A stretch of 64,000 nt of DNA from Ovis canadensis (GCF_042477335.2 NC_091262.1:71720001-71784000), one strand, 5' to 3'; positions 1 through 12,049 are shown, counted from the first letter of the stretch. Numbers and translations are program-made. Notes: generated from the sequence alone by a model not told the origin.

Positions 1-219
1 TTCCTTCTCGTCTTCCTATTTCAAATATTCTTTTAGAATTCCTTCCCCTACATCATTCTGGTGTCATTCAAACTGCTAGCGCACACATCTTTAAGAAAAA
101 TCATTATGTTTGGGGCAATCTACTTGCTGTCATCTCTTTAGAAAATCTTTAAAAGGGATTCTAGTTTCAGTTCAATAATCATAACTGAATTCTAATAACT
201 AATGGTTTAGGAACAACAT

Positions 220-498
220 GCTACTGCTGCTGCTGCTAAGTCGCTTCAGTCATGTCCGACTCTGTGTGACCCCATAGACGGCAGCCCACCAGGCTCTGCT
301 GTCCCTGGGATTCTCCAGGCAAGAACACTGGAGTGGTTTGCCATTTCCTTCTCCAATTCATGAAAGTGAAAAGTGGAAGTGAAGTCGCTCAGTCATGTCC
401 AACTCTCAGCGACCCCATGGACTACAGCCTACCAGGCTCCTCCATCCATGGGATTTTCCAGGCAAGAGTACTGGAGTGGGTTGCCATTGGCTTCTCCA
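220..498 (-). repeat. Bov-A2 SINE, nearly complete
   Basis: It begins with the CTG-repeat head and AAGTCGCTTCAG typical of antisense Bov-A2. It contains both Bov-A monomers, each with a GACCCCAT core, joined by the ATGAAAGTGAAAAGTG linker. The 11-bp direct repeat AGGAACAACAT at 209-219 and 499-509 is the target-site duplication, so both ends are well defined. Confidence 0.9.
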
Positions 499-637
499 AG
501 GAACAACATTTAGACCTTCAAATGAATGATTTATAATCCACAGAATAGCTTAGAGCATACATAGCATGATCCAGTAAATTTTGTGACGTGAGTAGATCTA
601 ATTCAAATATCAAAATTCATAGTCTTATAGAAAGTTT

Positions 638-759
638 GGGCCTCCCTGATTGCTCAGTTGGTAAAGAATCACCTGCAATGCAGGAGACCGAAGTTCAATT
701 CCTGGCTTGTGAAGATCTGCTGGAAAAGAGATAGGCTACCCATTCCAGTATTCTTGGGC
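638..759 (+). repeat. Bov-tA SINE, 3'-shortened
   Basis: The tRNA-Glu-derived head (CCTCCCTGATTGCTCAGTTGG and a B-box-like AGTTCAATTCC) is followed by the start of the Bov-A body, ending at TTCTTGGGC. An exact 11-bp duplication ATAGAAAGTTT flanks it at 627-637 and 760-770, so the short form was inserted as such. Confidence 0.85.
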
Positions 760-770
760 ATAGAAAGTTT

Positions 771-3591
771 ATTTATTTATTTATTGTGCTATAAATACCT
801 CAGGGCAACTTCACATCTTTCCCCAAAGTACAGAGTTCTTCTCTTGGTTCCTCTTATGTTGGAAGTATATGCTTGATAATGAGGATCTCAAGAGTGAAGA
901 GGAAAGGTGAAAAGTTGTCTGCTGGGTCAAACTCTTCTGAGCAGGGCATTCTTAATTCTTAATATTCTTTTGGTTGGGTGTACAGACCTCTGGGAAAGAA
1001 TCTCAGATGGGGAAGATGGTTTTATCATTCCCAAGTTAGACAGTTTGGTTGGGGAAATAAGTTTTTTTGTTTTTTTCTTTTCTGACTAAACTTCACAAAA
1101 TATCATGAAATCACAATGCATTGTACATTTATTCATAAGCCCTTCTTAAGTTTTTCCACAAATGAAAACATTTCCTTACATTGAAACATGAATGGTAATT
1201 TAAATCTGGTTTCATGGATAACTCATCTTCAGCCATTTTTTTCCTCAACCTCACCTACTTATTAAATTTAAAGGCAGTGAGAGGGAGATTTACTGTTTCA
1301 GTGCTGACCTTTTCCCTCCTTGCATATTATGAAGTTAGCACTGCTCTCATTTGGGAACCATGCATAGACAGGAAGGGAAAAATATCAAGGTAGAACCTCC
1401 AAAGTTGATGTGACTAGTGTTTGTTAAATTATATCAAACTTTGGAAAAATACTACTGTACATTTGAAAAAAATAATGTGTTATATTTCCCCCACCAAGGA
1501 AAAGTTTGATGAGAACAAGGTACTTAATTTCAAGAAAAGCATTAATATATGCAGTACAACTAATTTTATTCTCTAAGGCAAAATACTATTTTTTATGCCA
1601 CTTCTGTAAGAGCCACATCTTGTAATTTTGGAAGGATGCTGGTAGTAGGCTGATTTAGGGTTGAAGTTTGGTAAATAATATTTCTGACTTATTTCCATTG
1701 TGATTTTAAGGAAATTTTCAGTGGGAAAAATCCTATAGGGTTAAAACAGATTTTTGACGAGTGGGTTTATCAAGAATTTAACATTTAAAGGTGGTACTTT
1801 TAGGAATAATTGAGTTTTATGATGAAAATATAAAATCTAATGGAAAATCTGATGGTATTTATGGTAGATGTAGGCAGACAGGGGTAACTGGAATGTTGAT
1901 ATTATCCCATTGTAAAGTGTAAGACTACAGAGTTAAATACATCACACACACAAAAGGTATATTAAATCCCTTTAAAAATTAAAAAAAATTACTCTAAATC
2001 TTAAGCTACTTATTGCTAAGAAGTATAACATAACTATTCTGAAATTATTTTTATTATTATTAATTGTTTTTCCCCTGGACATTGGGTAACAGAAGACAAA
2101 GGAAATCGAGGTAAACTAGGCACATGGAAAATAAAAAGCATGTAGTGATTTTTCTTACATTGTGACATATTTTGCACTAAGAGTATATAAAAATAAACGT
2201 AAATTTGAAATAGCAAGCATGCTTGACACTAACCAATTCTTCACACTATTGTAAAACTGTAAATGTAATATCATTAACTAAGAACTTAGTAATGTTTGAT
2301 GCACATAGAATAAGTGTAAAATATGTAATGAAATATTTTTAAGTTGGTATCTATTTTGATTAACATAGACCTGTACTCTATCAAAGCACTTTGTAAGTGC
2401 AGCAGATATTATCATTATAATGTATAGCTATTGTCTTTAATGATTAAATAGTATAGCCTAATTTAAAAAACCTAAACATTTGGCTAAGCAATCATTTCTT
2501 CTATTTTTAAATTAACAACTTTTCTGCTTTATTGCTTTTCCTGAAAGGTTTTTATTTAAAAATTAATGCTAAAAGAAAGCCAATTTTTTAAAAGAATTTC
2601 TTTTTATTCCCATTAAACTTTTTTTAACTTTGTAAATTATCTTTCCTTTAGTTTTTAGTGAGTTTTGTTGAATAATAACGTAAGTAGCAGCAGAAATATA
2701 TGAGATCTTATTGTATGATGTGCAGCTATATGATAGATACTGCTTGCTTAGTCTTTAGGATTTTGAAAGTAACTATTTAATAAACCACTGTTCGTATTCA
2801 TAAAATAAAATGTTTCCTCCCCAACATGCAAAATTTAAAAAACACACATAAATAACCATTATCATTAGTTCACAAACATATGCTACGGACCATCTACTCT
2901 ATATTATTTTATAGCTTTTCCAATGTAGTTTAGCTAACATTTTAGAAATATGTATTATTTCTAAATTCATATGCCTGTTTAAACTTCATTATCTCAAATG
3001 ATACTGACAGAATGTCATGAAACAGTATCATAATATACATATAGACATTATTTTGATGCAATAAACATGTGATTTTTAAGACTTTCTTAATAAACACACA
3101 TGTTTATTCTTTGCTAAAACATGTTTCTGCAAGTGCCATACCTATATTTTGCAGGTTTTTACTTACCTGATTGTGACAGTCTTGCTGAAAACTTCCTTTG
3201 CTTTGAAAGCTCCTTTTAATTAGGAATAAAAGCCCTAACTCATTAAAGCCATGATTTTTCCTTCTGGGAAACCCCCTCCTTCATCAAAGCAATAAACTGT
3301 AAAACATGGGTTTGGCACTGAAACATGCATTTTTATATTTTTGCTCCTTACTAACCAGATAACACATGAGATGCAATGCAACTTCCACAAAATAAATCTT
3401 ACATTATTGGTATATCTCTGAGCATGAAGCTATGTGACCTGTATTAGATTTGTAGATGCTGCTGGTGTGGCAATTGCATCTTATGTGGGATGTATCTGGT
3501 GTTTTATTATTTGTTTTAGAGTGTCATTTCAATGTAATGTGCTGTTCTTTGTGTCTTTGTTGTCTCTTTTTTTTCTTTGTCCCCCCAACAG
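771..3591. other. UNC79 intron, no assigned repeat
   Basis: AT-rich intronic sequence with no convincing long reading frame, no recognised SINE or LINE and no second gene. It ends in a pyrimidine tract and AG that serve the exon at 3592. Old, decayed repeats below visual recognition cannot be excluded. Confidence 0.5.
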
Positions 3592-3896
3592 CATTTTGTC
3601 CCGCACAGGGAAGAAGGAAAACCAAGATGCCTCCAATTTGACAGTGCCCATGACCATGTGTCTTTTTCCTGTGCCATTCCCACTCACCCCATCTCTAAGA
3701 CCGCAGGTCAGTTCCATCAACCCTACTGTTACTCGCTCCCTCCTTTACAGCGTCCTGCGAGATGCACCGTCTGAACGTGGCCTGCAAAGTCGTGATGCTC
3801 ACTTGTCAGACTACCCTTCTTTGGACTATCAAGGCCTCTACGTGACTTTGGTGACTCTCCTGGATCTAGTTCCTTTACTACAGCATGGCCAACATG
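3592..3896 (+). CDS. UNC79: UNC79 exon a (305 nt, about residues 48-149)
   Basis: This exon encodes 101 complete codons plus a split codon at each end. It begins ILSRTGKKENQDASN and ends LLDLVPLLQHGQH, which I recognise as the N-terminal part of UNC79. The acceptor follows a long T/C tract (about 3566-3591, ending CCAACAG). The donor is ATG|GTGAGC. The first base completes a serine codon begun upstream (phase 2), and the last G joins AC of the next exon to make Asp (phase 1). The reading frame stays open about 160 nt before and 220 nt after the exon, but that flanking translation is intronic. No membrane segment or catalytic motif is expected or seen; the protein is a helical-repeat scaffold. 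Two residues (Leu in SERGLQSR, His in RDAHLSD) differ from the human protein as I remember it. Confidence 0.95.
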
Positions 3897-4653
3897 GTGA
3901 GCATTTAATCAAAACTTTTGAAAATATACATGTATGCTTATGGATACTGGAGACCCTTGCTGTTACTATAGTACATTTCCTGAAAGGTCTTTGTGTGGCT
4001 AAAGCCTTTCTTACACTGAAACTTAATTATACCTTCTATCATTTGTTCTATCATTTTTTGCTGTTTTATGGGCAGAGGGATGTTATCCAAGTGGGTCTAC
4101 ACTGGGGGCAATGGGCTTGAGAAAGGAGGAAAACTATAAAAGGAACTTTCTTATTCACCCCAACCTGCTTATCAGGGAGACTGGTTGAAATTATGGTTTG
4201 GGGGTTGTTTTAAAAACTAGTCCACCCCCAGAAAAATGTAAGAGGTGGAGCTTGAAGGACACGACAAGTCTACTAACTAATTCTGTAATTTTGGGGAGCA
4301 AATCACAGAATCTCCCTGGGACTCATTTTTCCTGTCTCCTAGCCCAAGAGGCTAGATAAGTAGAAATCTCTAGGAACTTTTCCAAATTTAACAATCAGTA
4401 GTTTTTAGAAAATGTTGACCACATGGTACAGTGTATAGTGGTGCTATATGCTGTGTATAGTATATGCATGCTGTGTATGGTGTATATTATACATGTATTA
4501 GTGATGCTTTATGACAGAAGCCCAAGAGCATGCTTCTTTGCTTAATTCTTCCCCTTTCTGCAGTCTTTAGTCAATTTCATTAGCTTGCATGCTTACCGGA
4601 TTCTTCTAACCCATAAAAAGGAGCTCAGTAATATCTACTGCTTAAGTATTAAA

Positions 4654-4977
4654 TATAGTAAGTCCTCTACATATGAATGAGTTATGTTCTAAGAGCACAT
4701 TTGTGAGTCCAGTGTGTTCATAAGTCCAACAGAGTTAACCTAGATACCCGGCTAACACAGTCATAGCTATATAGTGCTGTACTGTAACAGGTTTATAATA
4801 CTTTTCACATAAATGCTACATAAAAAACAAACACACAGATATAAAGAGAGCATTTCAAACCTTATTAAACAGTACCATGAAAAGTACAGTAGTACAGTAC
4901 CACAGCTGGCATGCAGGGGCATGTTTGCATATTTGAAAATTTGTGTGAAAGTTTGTATGTAGAGGACTTACTGTATT
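4654..4977 (+). mobile_element. Mariner/Tc1-like nonautonomous DNA transposon, copy 1
   Basis: Terminal inverted repeats of about 25 bp are visible: AGTAAGTCCTCTACATA near 4658 and its complement TATGTAGAGGACTTACT near 4957-4973, flanked by TA. The interior (GTTAACCTAGATACCCGGCT, GTACAGTAGTACAGTACC) carries no transposase frame. The same element recurs in the opposite orientation at 58322-58686. The superfamily call rests on the TA flanks and terminal repeats; I do not assign a family name. Confidence 0.75.
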
Positions 4978-4996
4978 ATATGTGGGAGAAAAAAGG

Positions 4997-5019
4997 TTTT
5001 TTTTTTGTTTTTTTTTTTT
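4997..5019. repeat. Poly-T tract
   Basis: Ten T, one G and twelve T in a row. It could be the tail of a minus-strand retrotransposon, but the following 100 bases are not recognisable as one. Confidence 0.7.
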
Positions 5020-5772
5020 GCAACAAATGAGCTTTTAATATGTCAGTTGTCTTAACTTTAAAAGCACTGATAATTTGGTCCATAGAGGTATGATAACCAA
5101 AGCTTCACTGCACAAAAAATTGAAATTTGGGAAATGGGTTGTTGTTGTTGGGGGTTATTTTGTCTTTTAGTTATGGCTAACTCTCCTAAGAGAATGCTCC
5201 ATGGTTTATTTAGTAAGATGTGTTCTTAAACAAACATTTAAAGTCTGCTTTTAAAAAAGTGGTAAAATGATTATTAATTTTTTATATTTGTGATTCTGTA
5301 TTATAGTGAATATAAAAAAATGTAGAAACTTGTGAGTTTGTTTATTGTACAATTTTGCTGCCATTTTAAGCCTAGTTACTTTTGTTGTGATCCTATCCCA
5401 GTTGAGAACTTAAAGGTGATGTCTCTCTGAATATAATATTGCTGGAGCTTACTGTGGTGATGAACTTGCCAGTGCTTTTCCGTTGTGACTGCCTGTCTGA
5501 CCCTGGGATGGGCCACTTGTTAGGGCTCCTTGATTAAGATAAAAGCATTCTGTTTGGTATCTTATAGCCCATCTAACTGCAATTCACGTGTAAATTGTGA
5601 CAATTTCAGGGAAGATGATTTATATTTTTACTCTTATATGCACAGCTATTTTGTGACCTTCCTCTTTCCTGTTATCTATGGGCTGTGTTCTTATTCTGCA
5701 TAACAGACCTTAGAAGGTAGGAAAAACTCACTAGACTATCCCTTAGAGGTTCATAAAACAGTACAATGCTGC

Positions 5773-5943
5773 TTTGGTCCATATGAACAACATCAGAATT
5801 TCCAAGGAAGCTGGAAGCAGAAAATTCTGGCTCCCGAGCTGAAACTTTTAAACAAGAACGACTGAGGGGTGGGTCCTGAGGATCTGAATTTTTAAGTGGC
5901 TCTCTGGGAGACTCTTCTATGTGCTGAGTTGGAGAACCCTTGC
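5773..5943 (-). mobile_element. MER5-like hAT-Charlie fragment
   Basis: ACATCAGAATTTCC, GGGTGGGTCCTGAGGATCTG and the closing GAGTTGGAGAACCC resemble the MER5 pattern (CATCAGAATCACC, GGGGTGGGGCCTGAGAATTTG, TTGAGAACC). It is diverged and the 5' end is unclear. The orientation label is tentative. Confidence 0.45.
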
Positions 5944-5984
5944 CTTGAGGGCTGGAGGCTGTGTCCTCGCGTGGGGCAGTGTAG

Positions 5985-6095
5985 TGTACCCAGCAGAACT
6001 GCGTTTTTGCTGTGGCTCAGCTGCTTACTCTCACGTGATCTCGGGCAAACACTTCCACTTTCAGGCCTCAGCCTCCTCATGTGAAAATTACTCCG
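5985..6095 (+). repeat. MIR SINE fragment
   Basis: The MIR core is recognisable: TGCTTACTCTCACGTGATCTCGGGCAAACACTT followed by CAGGCCTCAGCCTCCTCATGTG. This matches the 'acttgggcaagtcactt … cctcagtttcctcatctg' signature. Short overlapping open frames here are not a gene. Confidence 0.65.
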
Positions 6096-6570
6096 GGGAG
6101 CTTCAGGCTCCTTTCCGCGCCAGTGTTCTGTACCTAGACTAAAATGCAGCTGAGGTGTCCATGGTGCACAGCTGCAATCAATTCTTAGTAAAACACTTGT
6201 GAATTTTCTGTTTCATCGGACTGAGCCCAAGGTCGACTGACCCTCACCTCCCAGTGTGCAGTGTGTCTCTCTGCTGTCAGTTGAGGGGGCAAATTAACTC
6301 TAATGATAATCAGAAATAACATCAAAATAGCAATCAAAATAGCACTAAGAAGCTCAATCTGCTACCAGGCAAACAAATCTAATCATTTCTTTTATAAAGG
6401 ATATGAAAATGATAAAAGTTTTCATTGTCAAGACTTGGCTGATGACGTGAGTTGCAGAAATCTGAAAATATATACTCATATACTCAGTGTGATGTGGTTT
6501 GGTCTACTTGCGTTCTAAAGCTAAATAGTTATGATTTTTGAATGTCTTCTATTTTTACTCCTTGTGCAGG

Positions 6571-6725
6571 TAATAATAGTAACAATATTCGTATTCATAG
6601 TAATGGCTGATACTTGTGGAGCACAAATTGTGTGCTGTTAGGTACTTTATGTTTTGTTCATTTAAACCTCCTAACAATCCTAATGTAGTGAGGTAGGTAT
6701 TGTTCCTATCACTTACAAATGTTGA
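6571..6725 (-). repeat. MIR SINE, 3' half
   Basis: GCTGATACTTGTGGAGCAC, GTTAGGTACTTTATG, TTTAAACCTCCTAACAAT and GTGAGGTAGGTATT read as the reverse complement of the MIR 3' half. The 5' half is probably the fragment at 7245-7378. Confidence 0.65.
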
Positions 6726-7244
6726 TAGAAACATTACTACTAGGGGGCACGTCCTTCTGTGATATTTGATAACTAAATGTACAGGGTCGTGCAGTATTAG
6801 TTTACAGCTTCCTTTCGTTGGTGTATGCTGAATCTGCCACTGTGCTGGAAGATGCCAATTACCTCATTGCCTGAGACTTCAGATGTAGGAAGATTGTTCA
6901 GTTGATGGAGCAGAAATAGCCTGCTTTTATTTCCAGCCTTGCCCTTGAGTTTTCTGAAACTTCCCGTGAGAAAATAATTTAACATCTTTGTGCCACAGTT
7001 ATCTTGTATAAAATGTAATGGAGGTAAGAATGCTGGAGGGATCAGGATTCGTTATCACGTGAAAGTGCTTTTGATTTATGAAACCAAGGAGTAATATGTC
7101 TGAAGATGGATAAAGTGTTGAGGAAAAGCTCATGTCATAGATACGGGTGACCTTTGAATAACTCAAGGAGTTAGAGGCACTGACCACCTCCCCTCGCCCT
7201 TACCCCACAAACAGTAAAAAATCAGGAATTTCTGCTGCTGTCTC

Positions 7245-7378
7245 TGCCTCAAAAACAAAGGATTTGATAAATGACTCACCCAAGGGCAGGGAGCTGAAAC
7301 CGTTTAGATAGAATCAAGACTCAAATCCTAGTTCTTTGGGTTCCATTTGTTGTGCTCTCTAATTGACCACAAACTTCC
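7245..7378 (-). repeat. MIR SINE, 5' half
   Basis: The stretch from GATAAATGACTCACCCAAGG through GACTCAAATCCTAGTTCTTTGGG resembles antisense MIR tRNA-related sequence. It may be the separated remainder of the MIR at 6571-6725. Confidence 0.45.
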
Positions 7379-7423
7379 TCCTACACTTAGTTTAAAGATC
7401 TGTAAAATGAAGATGAAAAAATA

Positions 7424-7622
7424 GTCAAAAGTGTTAGTTGCTCAGTTGTGTCTGACTCTTTGCGACCCCATGGAACTGTAGCCCTCCAGGCTCCTCTGTT
7501 CACGGAATTCTCTAGGCGAGAATACTGGAGTCGGTATCCATTCCCTCCTCCAGGGGATCTTCCCAACCCAGGGTTTGGACCCGTCTCCTACATTGCAGGT
7601 GGATTCTTTACTGTCCGAGCTA
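7424..7622 (-). repeat. Bov-tA SINE
   Basis: Antisense Bov-A body (GTGTCTGACTCTTTGCGACC, GAGAATACTGGAGTCGG) leads to the tRNA-like head (CATTGCAGGTGGATTCTTTACTGTCCGAGC). It lies about 270 nt upstream of the exon at 7894 and does not disturb its splice acceptor. A 12-A run follows at 7640. Confidence 0.85.
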
Positions 7623-7893
7623 CAGATACTGTAATTTTTGAAAAAAAAAAAAATCTATGTACAAAAATGGACCCAACACAGTTCAAACCTGTGTTGTTCA
7701 CAAGTCAACTGTATTTATATTTTTTAATTCTATCATTCATCAAATACTGTGCAGGTGCTATACAGAACTCTTAAAAGAAGGGAGTGATAGTTGCTTGCAA
7801 TTTAAACCAATTCATAAAAGTTTAAAATGTAAAGTTAGCTTTTTTTTTAAATGCAGGATATTCAATGACTAATTACTTGATTTTGTTTTGTAG

Positions 7894-8064
7894 ACCTTGG
7901 ACAGTCGATCTTTTATACAACTACGTGTTTGCTCCCCTTTCTCAGTGATGATATTCTGAGTACTTTGCCCTACACGATGATATCAACCTTAGCTACCTTC
8001 CCTCCGTTTCTGCACAAGGATATTATTGAATATCTTAGCACATCTTTTCTACCAATGGCTATAC
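7894..8064 (+). CDS. UNC79: UNC79 exon b (171 nt, about residues 150-206)
   Basis: The peptide runs from DLGQSIFYTTTCLLPFL to DIIEYLSTSFLPMAI, matching the N-terminal helical region of UNC79. AC at the start completes the Asp codon begun by the last G of the 3592-3896 exon. The final C joins TG of the exon at 17163 to make Leu. The acceptor is TTTTGTTTTGTAG and the donor is TAC|GTAAGT, a near-consensus site. The length is a multiple of three and both boundaries are phase 1, so skipping this exon would keep the downstream frame, unlike the 305-nt exon before it. Hydrophobic residues are regularly spaced as in amphipathic helices; I see no transmembrane segment. Confidence 0.95.
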
Positions 8065-8429
8065 GTAAGTTCAGTCTTACCTAATACCAGATTATTTTTA
8101 TGTGTTGTATGATGTGTGAATGGAAATTGCTTTTGCTGTTTTAGGTTTGTAGATTTTCAAGATTATAATCACTGCTATATACATGTGCTTTGATTAAAAT
8201 TCAGCCACTTAGCATGAATAATATGGTGAACATCAAAGACATGAAACGACAATAATACCTTAGAATTATTTTATGCACATAGTTTGATCTTACAGGATAG
8301 GAAGAAAGAATGAGTCAAAGCACCGGCTACATTTCCTACATATAAATTAGAGTATTCTTTCCAACTTTAGAAAAAAAAATGGAGCAAAATGTTGTCTTGG
8401 ACGTAGAAATTCTTATCTTTTGCATCTGA
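8065..8429. other. UNC79 intron, no assigned repeat
   Basis: Ordinary AT-rich intron after the 8064 donor. I see no gene or clear repeat. Confidence 0.5.
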
Positions 8430-8640
8430 AGGCAGCAGGGTGTGCTGGGAAGAACAATGGATAGAGTCAGGGTATCTAGATATTCTGTAGTCTCACTTCT
8501 GTCCATAATCTGCTCTGTGAGATGCGGCAGCTCATATAGTTAAACCTTATCTCCAGGATGATGATAGTATCAGCTTTCCCTCACAAGAGCATTGTGATGA
8601 CACAGTGAGTCAAAGTTTATGAGAACACTTTGAAAAAAGC
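8430..8640 (+). repeat. MIR SINE
   Basis: GCAGGGTGTGCTGGGAAGAACAATGG, the CTCATATAGTTAAACCTTATCTCC core and GATGACACAGTGAGTCAAAG follow the MIR order on the + strand. It is strongly diverged. Confidence 0.6.
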
Positions 8641-8859
8641 AAAAGCTTCCCACTCATGTGCCAGGTACTATTATGAACATGGATTCAATTTGAATTCTGC
8701 TTCATTCTTATAAACTTATTTCTGCGGGCTTGTTATCCAGATGTGATAACAGAGAAAAAAAAAAAAAGAAGTTGGGTTGTGATTTTTATGATCAAAATCC
8801 TTCTAAAGTATTTTTTAAAAGAAATACGTGATTAATCAATCTATGTTTCAGGAGATAAT

Positions 8860-9085
8860 CAGAAAAGATTATGGGTTTAGGAATCAAACAGATATAGATT
8901 CAAATCACAGCTGTGCTACCAACTAGCTGTATGAGCTTAGGCAAGTCACCTAACCTTTCTGTTTGCAAAGTGAGAATAGTGATAATACTGCCTCATAAGG
9001 TTGTTGTGACAATTGAGATGACTGGAGCATTGGTAGGGTGCTGGCATAATCCCTAGTGTTCAATAAGTGTTGGTTTACTTCTCTC
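8860..9085 (+). repeat. MIR SINE, near full length
   Basis: One of the clearest MIRs here. ATTCAAATCACAGCTGTGC, AGGCAAGTCACCTAACCTTT, GCCTCATAAGGTTGTTGTGA and TCAATAAGTGTTGGTT match MIR from the tRNA-related part to the 3' end. Confidence 0.85.
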
Positions 9086-10809
9086 CTTCTCTCAACTCTC
9101 ATTCTATAATAATGCCTGTGTTGGTCACATTCAATTCCTAGAGATCAGTTTTTACTGTTTTAATGTTATGCACTTAACGATTGTATTAAAGTTGCCCCTT
9201 TCTAATAACAATTGGTAAACAAACGTATCTTGGAGCCACATTTGCTTGTTTTACACTTGAATTTAATTTTAGCTGTGGAATTGTAATTTTCATATCTTTA
9301 AAACAGAGTCTGACTTCTGCCTAAATTATATAGCTATTAAAAATGAGCAGACTGATTATACTGTTCAAGTAATAGAATATTTAATTCTGTTTTAGAATAT
9401 TTAATTTAGTTCCCTTTTTTCATTCTGTGTAACTCTATTGACAAGTACTCATGGATACAGCCTTAGAGTTGTATAGTTGTACTTTTTTTTAGAAGTATAT
9501 TGACAGTTAAACTTAAGCAGAGACTTTAAAAAGAAAAGAATAGCAGGTGGGTCTGTATCTTTCTGAGCGTAACTCACTATATCCTTCCTCCTTAGAAATA
9601 ATAATTTTGGAAGAGGTACTGCATATATCAGGCCCTTGGGGCTATACTTAGGAGAGACTGAGCATGTGACAACTGGCAACTTGTTTCTTCATCCTAGGTT
9701 ATTAGTTTCTACTTAGTTAGCAATGTACTCTAATACATAGTCTGTAGTCACGTTGAAATCCTTACTTATTTAAATGTGTGAGCCTTGCCAACTGAGGGAA
9801 ACAAAATAGTAAGTTGAGTTTATAAGATCTGTGTGAAAATTGTAATGCTTGTTAGTGAAGTAGCTTGGTATTTATTTAAAGGGTAGGGACAAATCATTTC
9901 TGTCTCTGGGACCCTATTTTTCTTTAACTGTGAAGGAGAGGTTTAGAAAAAATGTTCCATTTCTAAGGTTATTTCTAGCTTAATTATTCTAGGTTAAATA
10001 ACGTCAATCTTTTTTATGTAACAGGCACATCTTCCTTCAACGCAGTCGCGGATCAGGTTCATTTATTTGGTTGCTCTGGTTTTAGTCTCTTAGTTTTGAC
10101 TGGTTCATTTCTTGTCACCATTCCTGAGATTCAACAGTAGCCAATCTTTGTTATCTTTCAATCTTTGAGAATAAGCTGTGGTACTTACCTTTAAAGCCAA
10201 ATTCTGTTAAATGATTCAGGTGTTTCTTTTGTCCTTATTTTTCCCCAGAGTAGATAAAAAGGACACAGACCCAAAGATGGAGGGAATTGGGCTCCAAATT
10301 AATCATGTCAAACTGAATCGATGTGAGAATGTGTGTCTGTTGCTTGCACCCATGTTGGTTTTATTTTGGGAAGTTGTTTCCGTGTTCAAAATTTCTGACC
10401 AGAACTAGAGGGGAGAATTTAATTTCTATGGGAATATTTTTATTTAAGGCCTGAGATAAAGGTCATTGCATTTTCTGAGTACTTGATAAAGTCTTTAAGA
10501 CAAAAAGGCTTTAACCTCTTTGGTACAGTATTTACAAGGTCAAATGTAATACATGGACAGTTTTTCAGGTGTTAAATGATGATATCGTTAAGGACTTAGG
10601 AGATGAAACTCTGAACTCTCAAGCAGACCTAATGAGGTATTGCAGCTCTTTCAGTTGAAAAGCCCTATATGTGTATCAGTTAAATCTATTATGCCATTTT
10701 TGTCAATAAATCAAGTACTGTGCTTTTATTTTAAATAACTCCTTTGAGGTGCTGCAAAGCAAAGTGTAATTTATTATAAAAATTTCTTTGACATAACCTT
10801 TTTTTGTTA
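9086..10809. other. UNC79 intron, no assigned repeat
   Basis: AT-rich sequence without recognised elements. A short frame at 10211-10408 lies after a CCCCAG trinucleotide context, but it matches nothing I know and is probably chance. Confidence 0.5.
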
Positions 10810-10814
10810 ATGCC

Positions 10815-10995
10815 TTATATATATATTAAGAAATATATTGGTAAATATATATCTCATATATACATTTGTATATATTGTATATACATGTATATACAATATA
10901 TATATTAAGATACACTTGTTTTGATTTTATATATATTGATTGTATATATATTAAGATATATATATCTTGTATATATATTAAGATACACTAGTTTT
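10815..10995. repeat. TATA-rich degenerate tandem and palindromic tract
   Basis: The unit ATATATATTAAGATA recurs about four times (near 10902, 10945, 10970 and, degenerately, 10823). It is mixed with GTATATAC-type palindromes at 10866-10896. Such tracts can extrude as hairpins and are often length-variable; that is inference. Confidence 0.75.
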
Positions 10996-11625
10996 TATTC
11001 CACATGTGTGCAATAGGCTTTGTGTAATATACATATATATAAATATAAAGGAATTATTAAGAATTGAGAAAGTTATTTGCATTTCACTATGGAAATCTCT
11101 CTTTTTCCGCGAAGGTTCTGTGATTGTGCACCAAACTGAAGTTTGGATGTTGGCAGAGAAAAGGAAGAGAGGTCCCAAATGAACATTATTTGATGTAGCA
11201 TACGTTATTTTAAAGCGAATAATAAAGTTGAACAATTAAATCTGTGAAAGATCCTTCTAGTGGTATCTTGGTATCCTGAACTGTAGTCTCATCTAGTTTC
11301 TTTTCCAACTTTAATTTCTTCAAAAGTCACTTACCCTTAGATAACAAAGGTTCATTTAGATCTTTGCATGGAATTAAAAGCAGTTGTATGATTTAATTGA
11401 ATATCTATTTCTAAGCCTTTGGCCCTGTATCATTTTCTTGTTCTACTGCTACTACACAGGATGCATGTTATGTTCTATGATCTTCCAAACACTAATAAGT
11501 AAATATAATGGAAAAAAAAACAGTAAAATACCAATGTAAGATATTAATGAATTTAAGTAGTATTTTATATATAAAATGTTTTATTAGCTAATGACTGTTT
11601 TTGTAAGGTAGATATTACTGTACTT

Positions 11626-12008
11626 TTTTGTTGTTCAGTCACTATATCATGTCCCAATCTCTGTGACCCCATGGACTGCAGCATGCCAGGCTTCCCTGTC
11701 CTCTACTATCTCCCGGAATTTGCTCAAACTCATGTCCTTTGAGTTGGTGATGCTATCTAACCATCTCATTTTCTGTCATCCCTTCTCCTTTTGCCTTCAA
11801 TCTTTCCCAGCCTCAAGGTCTTTTCTAGTGAGTTGGCTCTTCACATCAGGTGGCCAAAGTATTGGAGTTTCAGCTTTAGCATCAGTCTTTCCAATGAATA
11901 TTCAGGGTTGATTTCCTTCAGAATTGATGGTTTGATCTCTATGCAATTAAAGGAACTCTCAAGAGTCTTCTCCAACCAAAATTCAAAAGCATCAATTCTA
12001 TATAATAG
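11626..12008 (-). repeat. BovB LINE 3' end, 5'-truncated
   Basis: Antisense BovB 3' terminus: GTTGTTCAGTCACTATATCA, then the region that on the minus strand encodes the final BovB ORF2 segment (QYFGHLM… and RMRWLDGI-like). It stops near CAAAAGCATCAATTCTATAT, about 380 bp from the 3' end. Confidence 0.85.
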
Positions 12009-12049
12009 TATACTTTAGAAGCTTTAATATTGAATTATGAGAAATATTT

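Noticed and set aside
220..240. CTG trinucleotide expansions (also at 33190)
   Set aside because: This is the normal head of antisense Bov-A2, only four to six units.
3434..4120. A 228-codon open frame that could be read as a small gene
   Set aside because: Only 3592-3896 is coding. The flanks are intronic translation bounded by a clear splice acceptor and donor.
5892..6142. Cluster of overlapping short frames on both strands in a GC-richer spot, possible small gene or CpG-associated exon
   Set aside because: The sequence is explained by a MER5-like piece and a MIR.
10211..10408. Possible cryptic exon after CCCCAG at about 10248
   Set aside because: The peptide resembles nothing known, and including it would interrupt the verified exon 8064 to 17163 junction.
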